NCBI GenBank assembly: GCA_035967665.1
Contig: JAYWLB010000098.1
Coordinates: forward strand, 87,574 to 151,573
Source of the DNA: Arctic95D-9 sp035967665
GTDB lineage: Bacteria > Verrucomicrobiota > Verrucomicrobiia > Verrucomicrobiales > DEV007
Length of the DNA stretch: 64,000 bases
Direction: 5' to 3'
Made by a program: the position numbers and the translations under genes. The stretch's first letter is position 1. Each line of letters starts with the position of its first letter. Below, in pieces: positions 1 to 8,197 of this stretch. Under the pieces are notes generated by a model that ran no database searches, had not been told where the DNA came from, and saw only the letters and a list, made by a program, of their open reading frames with translations.

Positions 1-20
1 TCGGCTAACCCCATCACGGC

Positions 21-2615
21 ATGAGACTCTATTTACTATTTTTCCTCGCAGTTGGAATTCTCCCTGCTCAAGCGCAGGAAACGAAAGCAACTCCGCCTGC
101 ACCGGAAGCCGCGGCGGCACCGAAGCCGGAAACAAAACCGGTCCTACCGACGCCGGCCGCACCGACGCCGGCCGCACCACCACTTCCCGAAGTGTCGCTC
201 GCTTTCAGGATGGATCAGATCGTGCTGAAAGGGTCACGCACGACGCATCAGTTCCTCGTCACACAGCAACTCGACAAAACTGAAAAAGACATCACCCACG
301 AGGTGACCTTCGCCGCCAATCCTCCGGGCATCGTCGCGATCGATGACTACGGTCACATGACGCCCCTGAAAAACGGAGACGTCACCGTGACAGCAACCCT
401 CGCAGGAACGAAAGCAAAAGCGCCTTCTTCCGTCAGGGTCAAAGTCACCGATCAGGAAGTGCCGCAAAAAATCCATTTTGCTCAGGAAGTCGTTCCCGTT
501 TTCACCAAATACGGATGCAACGGCGGAGGCTGCCATGGAAAATCCGGAGGCCAGAATAATTTCCGACTTTCCCTCTTCGGCTACGAACCCTGGAATGATC
601 ACGACTGGCTCGTCCGCGAATCCCGGGGCCGCCGTCTCTCTCCCGCCGCTCCCGAAAACAGCCTCCTCATGATGAAGGCGACCGGTGAGATCCCGCACGA
701 AGGCGGAATCCGGCTGGAGAAAAATTCAGCAGACTACAACACAATCACCTCCTGGATTCGCCAGGGCATGGAATACGATCCGGAAAATGAAGCCAACCTG
801 AAAATCGATCGCATCGCCGTTTTTCCTTCGGAGCGTGTCTGCAAACCCGGCGGGGAACAGCAACTCGCGGTAACAGCCTATTACAGCGACGGAAGTTCAA
901 AAGACATCACCCGCCTCGCCATTTTTGAAGCGAACCAGAAGGGCATGGCGGAAGTCGACGAGAACGGCCTCGTCTCTCTCAAATCCGAAACCGGAACGAC
1001 CTCCGTGATGGTGCGCTTTCAGGAATATGTGGACGTCTTTCGCGCCACGATCCCACTCGGCGGAACAATCACAGAACTTCCCGAAACCAAGAACTTTATC
1101 GACGAAGAGGTTTTCAAAAAGCTCTCTCTCCTCGGCCTTCCGCCATCAGAGCTCTGCAACGACGAATCCTTCATCCGACGGGTCACGATAGATGTCACCG
1201 GTCGACTTCCCTCGCCGGAGGAAACCCGTGAATTTCTCGCCTCCAAAAACCCTGAGAAACGGGCCGAAAAGATCGATCAGCTGCTCGACTCCCCTGACTA
1301 CGCCGCCTACTTCGCACAGAAATGGGCCGGCATTCTACGGAACAAACGCACCAAGGATACCTATCAACGCGGCACCTACGCGTTTCACGACTGGATCCGC
1401 ACGAGCCTTCTCGAAAACAAACCCTACAACGAACTTGTGACAGAGTTAGTGACCGCCTCCGGTGAAGTGGGACGAAATCCCGCCGTCGCCTGGTATCGCT
1501 CCGTCAAAGACAGCAAAGAACAAATGGCCGACCTCGCGCAGGTGTTCCTCGGCATACGCATGCAATGCGCCCAGTGCCACCATCACCCCTACGAGAAGTG
1601 GTCTCAGGACGACTACTACAGCTTCGCCGCTTTCCTTTCCAGCGTCGGGCGAAAAAAGGGCGAGCAACCTGATGAGGAGATCATCTTCCACAAACGCGTC
1701 GCCCCCGCGATGCAAAACCCCAATACCAAAGCAGTTCTCAAACCCGCCGCTCTCGGGGAAGAGCCGGTGACCCTTTCGATCAATGACGATCCGCGCACTG
1801 AACTCGCTGACTGGCTCACCAACGAAGAGAACCCCTGGTTTTCCCGCATGCTTGTAAACCGCTACTGGAAGCACTTTTTCTCGATCGCCCTCGTCGAACC
1901 GGAAGATGACATGCGCGTCACAAATCCGGCAACGCACCCGGCACTGCTGGACCGACTGGCCTCCGACTTCGCCGCGAACGACTTCGATCTTAAAGAGCTG
2001 ATCCGCACAATCTGCAACAGCAGGACCTATCAACTCAGTTCAGAACCGAACGATCATAACCTGACCGACACCCAGAATTTCTCGCGTTACTACCCGCGCC
2101 GACTCCAGGCCGAAGTGCTGCTCGATGCGCTCAACTTTGTCTCTGATTCCAAAGACAAATTCACCAACCAGCCCGACGGCGTTCGCGCGACCTGGCTGCC
2201 GGATGACAAGTTTAACAACGACTCCTTCTTCCTCACCGTTTTCGGCAGACCGGAGATGGACAGTGCCTGCGAATGCGAAAGGGTCGCCGACGCCAACCTC
2301 GCGCAGAGCCTCCACCTCATCAATTCCGAAACCGTTCAAAGCAAATTGAGCCACGATGAAGGACGCGCCGCGGCACTCGCCAAGGATGTGAAACGTCCTG
2401 ACAAAGACCGCGTCACCGAACTCTACACCTACGCGCTCGCCCGCAGTCCCAACGCGACCGAGCTCAAAGCAGCGGAAGCCCACCTGAACAAAAAACGGGA
2501 GCGAGCCGCCCAGTCAGAAGACAAAGAAATGACCGCTGAGAAAGCCGAACGGGAAGCCTTTGAAGACATTCTATGGGCACTCGTGAACACGAAGGAGTTT
2601 CTCTTCAACCATTGA
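21..2615 (+). CDS. Exported DUF1549/DUF1553 protein with BIG2 domains and haem-like CxxCH motifs
   Basis: This 864-residue protein begins with a signal peptide (about 1-19) and a Pro/Ala/Lys-rich linker (20-55), so it should act outside the cytoplasm. A bacterial Ig-like (BIG2) domain covers about 55-145 and a second about 262-345. Between them, C166-x4-C-H (CNGGGCHG) resembles the planctomycete cytochrome c-type segment but has an atypical four-residue spacing. DUF1549 (about 358-565) contains a regular CAQCH motif at 516-520 followed by HHPYEKW. DUF1553 (about 595-830) contains the typical NPWFSRMLVNRYWKHF region. This domain order is known from Planctomycetota and Verrucomicrobiota exported proteins, whose function is not established. 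The gene lies 16 bp upstream of a PPC-domain gene, so they are probably co-transcribed. The start is close to the window edge, and upstream genes cannot be seen. Confidence 0.85.
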   Translation: MRLYLLFFLAVGILPAQAQETKATPPAPEAAAAPKPETKPVLPTPAAPTPAAPPLPEVSLAFRMDQIVLKGSRTTHQFLVTQQLDKTEKDITHEVTFAANPPGIVAIDDYGHMTPLKNGDVTVTATLAGTKAKAPSSVRVKVTDQEVPQKIHFAQEVVPVFTKYGCNGGGCHGKSGGQNNFRLSLFGYEPWNDHDWLVRESRGRRLSPAAPENSLLMMKATGEIPHEGGIRLEKNSADYNTITSWIRQGMEYDPENEANLKIDRIAVFPSERVCKPGGEQQLAVTAYYSDGSSKDITRLAIFEANQKGMAEVDENGLVSLKSETGTTSVMVRFQEYVDVFRATIPLGGTITELPETKNFIDEEVFKKLSLLGLPPSELCNDESFIRRVTIDVTGRLPSPEETREFLASKNPEKRAEKIDQLLDSPDYAAYFAQKWAGILRNKRTKDTYQRGTYAFHDWIRTSLLENKPYNELVTELVTASGEVGRNPAVAWYRSVKDSKEQMADLAQVFLGIRMQCAQCHHHPYEKWSQDDYYSFAAFLSSVGRKKGEQPDEEIIFHKRVAPAMQNPNTKAVLKPAALGEEPVTLSINDDPRTELADWLTNEENPWFSRMLVNRYWKHFFSIALVEPEDDMRVTNPATHPALLDRLASDFAANDFDLKELIRTICNSRTYQLSSEPNDHNLTDTQNFSRYYPRRLQAEVLLDALNFVSDSKDKFTNQPDGVRATWLPDDKFNNDSFFLTVFGRPEMDSACECERVADANLAQSLHLINSETVQSKLSHDEGRAAALAKDVKRPDKDRVTELYTYALARSPNATELKAAEAHLNKKRERAAQSEDKEMTAEKAEREAFEDILWALVNTKEFLFNH

Positions 2616-2631
2616 TCAAAGCCCGGAGGAG

Positions 2632-5157
2632 ATGATCAAGCAACACACCACCGCAGCGCTCCTTGCGCTGCTCATCGCTCTCTTCGTCACCGCGAAGAGT
2701 CACGCCCAGTTTCCCGCTCCAGAGATTTACTCCATCTCTCCCCCGGCGATTGAGGCCGGAAAAACCACCGGGATTTCCCTAAGTGGAGCCAACCTCGATG
2801 ACCTCACCGGGCTTACCTTTTCCGCCCCGGGGTTGACGGCCAAACCGGTCATGCTCCCCGCTACCGAATTCAGACCCAAGCCGGGTCAAAATGGAAGCAT
2901 GTTCCTCGTCACCGCTCCGGAATTCACTAACACAACCACTGTCGAAATCCGCGCGGCGGGCTACTTCGGATTGTCGACCTCGCGCCCCATCCTTGTTATT
3001 CCAGCTGGGCAACCCCTTGTCGCCGACAAAGCAGGAGCAGCCCATCACCAACTCGAAACAGCGCCCGAACTGCCCCGTGAAACACTCGCTTACGGGAATA
3101 CCGATGCCGATCAAACTGACTGGTGGAAAGTCACGATGAAGAAAGACGAGCGGGTCCTCTTCCATTGCCGTGCCGAACGAATCGAATCCCAGGCGGATAT
3201 CTCACTCAAGCTGGTCGACAACCGGGGCTACGAACTCGAAACGGATCGCGACACGATCGGTCGGGACCCCATGATCGATTTCATCGCTCCGGCGGACGGC
3301 GATTACTGGATCGGAGCTCACGATGTTTTCTATCGGGGAGGCACCCACTACACCTACACTCTCAAGGCGAGCGCCGCCCCCTGGATCGACACAGTGATTC
3401 CGCCGGCAGGAGTTCCGGGGACGACCTACCGCGCAACTCTGATCGGAAGAAATCTGCCCGGCAGCTCCCGGGGCGAAGAGGTTGCGCTCGATGGAAAGCC
3501 GCTCGAAACCCTTTCCGTCGAAATCAAAGTCCCGGAGAAAGCACCTGAAATGGAGTTTTCAACAGCGGCCCCGGCCACGGCGCTACTCCCCGGATTTACT
3601 TTTCGGTTAGGACAATCGAATCCGGTGAAACTCGGATTTTCAAGCTCTCCGGTGATCATCTCTCACGAAAACGTGGAGCCGCCTCTTCTCACGATACCAT
3701 CAGAAGTGTCCGCTCAATTCGATTCCAAAGAAGACACTGATCACTTTTCCTTCTCTGCTAAAAAGGGAACGGCCTACTGGATCGAAGTCATCGCAGATCG
3801 AATTGGCGACGATTCCGATCCCTTCCTGCTGGTCGAAAAAGTGAGCATTGATAAAGATGGAAAAGAATCAGTGAAGACGGTTCGGGAAAGTGATGATTTC
3901 AGCAACTCCGGCGGGAGCACTTTCGACAGCGGATCGCACGACACCGCCCTCGGATTCACCGCCGATGAAGATGCCGACTACCGCATCACGGTGATCAATC
4001 AATTCAATTCAGGCAGCCCCGTCAACACCTACCGGCTACAGTTGAGAACAGCAAAGCCCGACTTCAACGTCATCGCCGTGACTGAGCGCCCCTACCTCGA
4101 TCAAAGGCAGGCTTTCCCAGCCGCCCCCCTCCTGCGTCAGGGAGGCACCGCGCCCCTCCGGCTTCTCGTCCAACGCAAAGATGGTTTCACCGGACCCATT
4201 TTGGTAAAAGCAGAGGGACTCCCCGAGGGCGTCACCTGCCCCGAAGTCTCGCTGCAAAACCTCGAGACGAGCGCTTATCTAACCCTCGCCGCGACCGGTA
4301 AAGCGCCCGCGTGGACCGGCAATATCAAAGTCACCGCAACCGCCACGATCGGAGAGAAGACGATCACTCATCCGGTCAGAGCGGGAACGATCACTCTGGG
4401 CAACAATGACTACAACCTCGCCCGGATCAAAAGCCGGCTCTCCCCGGAATTTCCTCTCGCGGTGAGCGCGAAGGAAGTCACCCCCGTCCGGATCGAAGTG
4501 GAGGGCAGTAGAAAATTTTCGGTCACGCAGGGGCAGAAATTGTCGATCCCTTTCAAACTCGTTTCCAGGCACGAACTCAAGGGAAGCCTGAGCGTCACTC
4601 CGGTTGGACTTTACGGACTGAAAAAACCACCCGTTGTCACCGTGGCCGAAGACAAAAGCGAGGGAACCTTCAACCTGAATTTTGCCCCCCAAACGAATGT
4701 CTTCGACGTCAAAGCAGGAACCTGGAATTTCATCCTCAAGGGGACAGGGGTAACGAAATACAAACGCAATCCGGATGCAGCCGATCACGCGAAAAAGGAA
4801 CTCGCTCATATCGAAGGCTTAGCGAAAAAATACACCACCGAAGCGGCCGCGACCAGGAACTCAGTAGAGGAGAAGAAAAAGTCTCTCGCAGCTGCGACCG
4901 CAAATCTGGCGACCGCGACAGCGGAAGCGAAACCGGCTGTCGAGAAATCCATTGAGCAAGCGAAAGCAGATCTGGCCAGCGCTGAGAAAGCCCTCGCGAC
5001 GGCCGAATCAAACGGGGCACGGGCCGGGAAAGAACTCACCGCAGCAAAGGCACGTTCCACAGCGCTCACGAAAAGCGCCGCTCAAAAGGACGTCAAATTC
5101 GCCACCTGGTCTCTCCCCCTTTCCGTCGAAATCCTTCCTGAAGAAAAGAAGAAGTAA
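2632..5157 (+). CDS. Exported PPC-domain protein with C-terminal coiled coil (first paralogue)
   Basis: The 841-residue product has a signal peptide (1-25, ending SHAQ). An IPT/TIG-like Ig fold (about 28-105) is followed by two bacterial pre-peptidase C-terminal (PPC) beta-sandwich domains (about 140-230 and 350-475) and further beta-rich sequence. Residues about 710-820 are Ala/Lys/Glu-rich and should form a coiled coil, followed by a short FATWSLPLSVEI strand and a Lys-rich end. No protease or other enzyme domain is visible, so a binding or structural role on the cell surface is inferred. GGAGGAG abuts the ATG, which is unusually close for a ribosome binding site. It sits between the DUF1549 gene and the WD40 gene. 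A paralogue with the same layout is encoded on the opposite strand at 8198-10735. Confidence 0.8.
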   Translation: MIKQHTTAALLALLIALFVTAKSHAQFPAPEIYSISPPAIEAGKTTGISLSGANLDDLTGLTFSAPGLTAKPVMLPATEFRPKPGQNGSMFLVTAPEFTNTTTVEIRAAGYFGLSTSRPILVIPAGQPLVADKAGAAHHQLETAPELPRETLAYGNTDADQTDWWKVTMKKDERVLFHCRAERIESQADISLKLVDNRGYELETDRDTIGRDPMIDFIAPADGDYWIGAHDVFYRGGTHYTYTLKASAAPWIDTVIPPAGVPGTTYRATLIGRNLPGSSRGEEVALDGKPLETLSVEIKVPEKAPEMEFSTAAPATALLPGFTFRLGQSNPVKLGFSSSPVIISHENVEPPLLTIPSEVSAQFDSKEDTDHFSFSAKKGTAYWIEVIADRIGDDSDPFLLVEKVSIDKDGKESVKTVRESDDFSNSGGSTFDSGSHDTALGFTADEDADYRITVINQFNSGSPVNTYRLQLRTAKPDFNVIAVTERPYLDQRQAFPAAPLLRQGGTAPLRLLVQRKDGFTGPILVKAEGLPEGVTCPEVSLQNLETSAYLTLAATGKAPAWTGNIKVTATATIGEKTITHPVRAGTITLGNNDYNLARIKSRLSPEFPLAVSAKEVTPVRIEVEGSRKFSVTQGQKLSIPFKLVSRHELKGSLSVTPVGLYGLKKPPVVTVAEDKSEGTFNLNFAPQTNVFDVKAGTWNFILKGTGVTKYKRNPDAADHAKKELAHIEGLAKKYTTEAAATRNSVEEKKKSLAAATANLATATAEAKPAVEKSIEQAKADLASAEKALATAESNGARAGKELTAAKARSTALTKSAAQKDVKFATWSLPLSVEILPEEKKK

Positions 5158-5193
5158 TCGCTTTCTTTTCATCCCCCTGACTCTGCCTCAATC

Positions 5194-8181
5194 ATGAGAC
5201 TCCACCTTCTTCTACCTTGCCTTCTTCTGCTTGCCTCACCTCTGAGAGCACAGTTGCCGGTCGCCGAATTAAAGCGCGATACCCCGGTCAACTTCGCCAC
5301 AGAGGTTTACCCCTTTCTCAAAACCAACTGCCTCGCCTGTCATAACACGACCAAGGCGAAGGCGGACCTCATTCTCGAATCGCCGCAGGACATGATTAAA
5401 GGCGGCGAATCAGGTCCGGCGATCGAGCCGAAGAATGCCGACAATTCATTTCTCTTCACCACTGCGGCACACATCGAAGAGCCAACGATGCCGCCGGCAA
5501 ACAACAAGTCGAAGGCCAAAAACCTGACTCCTGAGCAACTTGCCCTTCTGAAGCGATGGATTGATGAAGGTGCCGAAGGCGACAGCGTTTCCACCGCAGC
5601 CCCCGAGTCGTGGACGATCCTGACAGGCCCTCAACCGATCTACACCTCCGCCCTCACCGACGACGGACGCTTTGCCGCAGTGGGGCGCGGCCAGAAAATT
5701 GATCTCTACGATCTTCGACTCGGCAAACTGGCGACCAGCTTGAAAGATCCAACCTTGCAACACCCCGCCGCGCACCGCGACCTCGTTCAGTCACTGGACT
5801 TCAGTTCAGAGGGAACCCTCGCCTCCGGAGGCTATCGCACCGTGAAAATCTGGAACCGCTCAGAAGAATCCGCCGGCGAGCCACTCACCCTCACCTCCGA
5901 CCCCGTAACTTCGCGTCTTTCCCCGGGGCGGGACCGCCTTGCTGTCGGATACGCTGACGGCACTCTTTCTCTCTTTGATCTGAAGGCGGAGAAGCAAACT
6001 GTTGTGACCGTCAAAGACCACTCGGGAGCGATCAACGACTTCAGCTTTTCACCCGACGGGAAATGGCTCTATTCGGTCAGTGCCGACAAAACAATCCGCC
6101 GCAGAGAGGTATCGAACATTGCCAGTTCAACCGCCCTGACACTCCCCTCACCTGCAAATACAATTACCGTCGTCAACGGCGGCAAACATCTCTTCGTGGG
6201 GGGTGACGATCAACTCATGCGACTCTGTTCTTCCGATCTGGTGACACCGTTTCCCGTTGCCGTCGCGAGCCCGACTCCTTCACCGGAAGCGAAAGAGTCC
6301 GCATCACCCTCAGCGAAACCTGCTCCCGAAAAGCCCGCAGCCAAACCTCCCGAGCCAAAGCCAGCTCCCCCAAAATCCCCTGCGCCCGCGCCTGCGCCCG
6401 CGCCCGCTCCAAAAGCACCGATGGAGGCGAAGGCGGCACCAACATCTCCCGCCCCCGCTCCTAAACCGCCCGCGAAACCGGCAGCACCTGCACCGAAACC
6501 GGAGCCTCAACTTCTCGTTCAGTTCAAATTCCAATCACACCCTGTCGTCGCGCTGGAGACAGTGAATGCAGCGGGGACCGAACTGCTCGCGGCACACAAG
6601 GACGGAACCGTGATCCACTTCAAAATTGATCCTGCGAAAATTACCGCGACACCTGCTCAGGTAAGACGCTTCGCTCACGGCGCACCGCTCAACCAACTCG
6701 CAGTCTCACTCACCGGCACATCGACACCACGCGCGGCAACCGCCGGACCTGCCGGGGCCGTCAACCTCTGGAATCTTGCCGACGGAAAAAAAGTCGCCGA
6801 GATGAAGAGCAATCCCAACACTCAACCGGCTCTCGATTCCTACACACGTCAAACCGCAGTCGCGAACCGCCTCAAGGCACATTGGGAAAAAGCGGGGCCG
6901 GTCGCTGCCAAACTCTCCAAAGATGAATCGGAAAAAGCCAGAACCTCCGGCGACGCCATCGCAAAAGCGAAGCGGGAAAGGGCAGCGAAGAACGCCGCAT
7001 TGAAAACCCTGAAGAATCAGAACCCAAAGGCCGGCGAAGCGGATATCACCAAAGCAGTTGAGGCCCTCGCAGAAGCCGACCGGGCCCTCACCAGCGCCCT
7101 TCGAAACCGGGATTCTTCGGCCCGTCTTGCCGGTGACGCCTATGCCGATCAAATCGCCGCGGAAGCCGCCGCACTCGAAGCCGCCGCGCTCGCCACTGCG
7201 CTGAAAACCGAATCGGATGCCCTCAGCAAGTCTGACGCCGAAGCACTGAAAACCCTTATCAGCCTTGATCTCGCTTTCAGCCCTGACGGATCAACACTCG
7301 CCGTCGCCTTGAAAGCAGGAGGCCTGCGTCTCTGGTCTTCCGAAACGGGAGTCTGGCTCGAAGACGTCGACCTTCCCAAAGCTACCGGCGCACTTCACTT
7401 CAGCTCCGACCGTAAAGTCCTCGTTACTTCGGCAGACAGGAAAATCGTCCCGTGGACGCTTCCGGGCGAACAATGGACCCTGACAAAAACACTGGGCGAC
7501 GGCACCTCTCCTGAGCCTTTCGTTGATCGCGTGCCCGCACTCGCCTTTCACCCCGATGAAGGAAAACTCGCCACCGGAACCGGAGTCCCATCCCGCAGCG
7601 GCGAGATTGCGATCTGGGACACCACCACGTGGGAACTCATCGCGGAGAACGCGGAAGCACATCACGACACCATCACCTCCTTCGCCTTCTCTCCCGACGG
7701 TGACCGGCTTGCGAGCGGAGGAACGGATCAGTTTGTCAAAGTCTTCGCGACCGATTCACTGGAACACGAAAAAACATTTGAAGGCCACACCAGCCACGTC
7801 CTCGACGTGGACTGGAATGCTGACGACCTCACTCTCGTGAGTTCCAGCGCCGACCTTCAGGTCAAAGTGTGGGACATTTCCAACACCCAGCAGAAATCGA
7901 AAGTGGAGGGCTTTCAGAAAGAGGTCGCCTCCGTTTCCTTCGTAGGCGACACCGACACCCTCTTGACCGCGAGCGGTGACAAAACGTTAAAGCTCGCCAA
8001 CCAGCCTCTACCGGGAGCGGGAACCACTTTCCTTCACACCGCAAATGTCAGCGCTGATGGAAAAAGCATTATCGCGGCAGGGCAGGACAGTGTTTTGCGA
8101 GTCTGGGATGCCTCGACGAAAAAGCTCATCAAAGAGTTTCCCTCACCCGAAGCCACCCCGGCGAAAGTAGCCTCCGAATAA
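5194..8181 (+). CDS. Exported c-type cytochrome (PSCyt1) and WD40 beta-propeller protein
   Basis: The 995-residue protein has a signal peptide (1-20). A planctomycete-type cytochrome c domain follows, with one haem site CLACH near residue 47 and the typical MPP segment (TMPPAN) near 91 as probable axial-ligand region. WD40 repeats follow (about 160-345). A long Pro/Lys/Ala-rich linker (about 350-440) interrupts the propeller, more repeats follow (about 455-530), then an Ala/Lys-rich helical segment (about 560-690), and a second WD40 block (690-985) with blades such as LAFSPDGSTLAVAL and KVWDIS. The family is typical of Verrucomicrobiota and Planctomycetota; its partners are unknown. The position directly after DUF1549 and PPC genes suggests one export module. 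The helical insert resembles in composition the coiled coils of both PPC neighbours. Confidence 0.82.
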   Translation: MRLHLLLPCLLLLASPLRAQLPVAELKRDTPVNFATEVYPFLKTNCLACHNTTKAKADLILESPQDMIKGGESGPAIEPKNADNSFLFTTAAHIEEPTMPPANNKSKAKNLTPEQLALLKRWIDEGAEGDSVSTAAPESWTILTGPQPIYTSALTDDGRFAAVGRGQKIDLYDLRLGKLATSLKDPTLQHPAAHRDLVQSLDFSSEGTLASGGYRTVKIWNRSEESAGEPLTLTSDPVTSRLSPGRDRLAVGYADGTLSLFDLKAEKQTVVTVKDHSGAINDFSFSPDGKWLYSVSADKTIRRREVSNIASSTALTLPSPANTITVVNGGKHLFVGGDDQLMRLCSSDLVTPFPVAVASPTPSPEAKESASPSAKPAPEKPAAKPPEPKPAPPKSPAPAPAPAPAPKAPMEAKAAPTSPAPAPKPPAKPAAPAPKPEPQLLVQFKFQSHPVVALETVNAAGTELLAAHKDGTVIHFKIDPAKITATPAQVRRFAHGAPLNQLAVSLTGTSTPRAATAGPAGAVNLWNLADGKKVAEMKSNPNTQPALDSYTRQTAVANRLKAHWEKAGPVAAKLSKDESEKARTSGDAIAKAKRERAAKNAALKTLKNQNPKAGEADITKAVEALAEADRALTSALRNRDSSARLAGDAYADQIAAEAAALEAAALATALKTESDALSKSDAEALKTLISLDLAFSPDGSTLAVALKAGGLRLWSSETGVWLEDVDLPKATGALHFSSDRKVLVTSADRKIVPWTLPGEQWTLTKTLGDGTSPEPFVDRVPALAFHPDEGKLATGTGVPSRSGEIAIWDTTTWELIAENAEAHHDTITSFAFSPDGDRLASGGTDQFVKVFATDSLEHEKTFEGHTSHVLDVDWNADDLTLVSSSADLQVKVWDISNTQQKSKVEGFQKEVASVSFVGDTDTLLTASGDKTLKLANQPLPGAGTTFLHTANVSADGKSIIAAGQDSVLRVWDASTKKLIKEFPSPEATPAKVASE

Positions 8182-8197
8182 TGGAGGAAGGGCCGCC

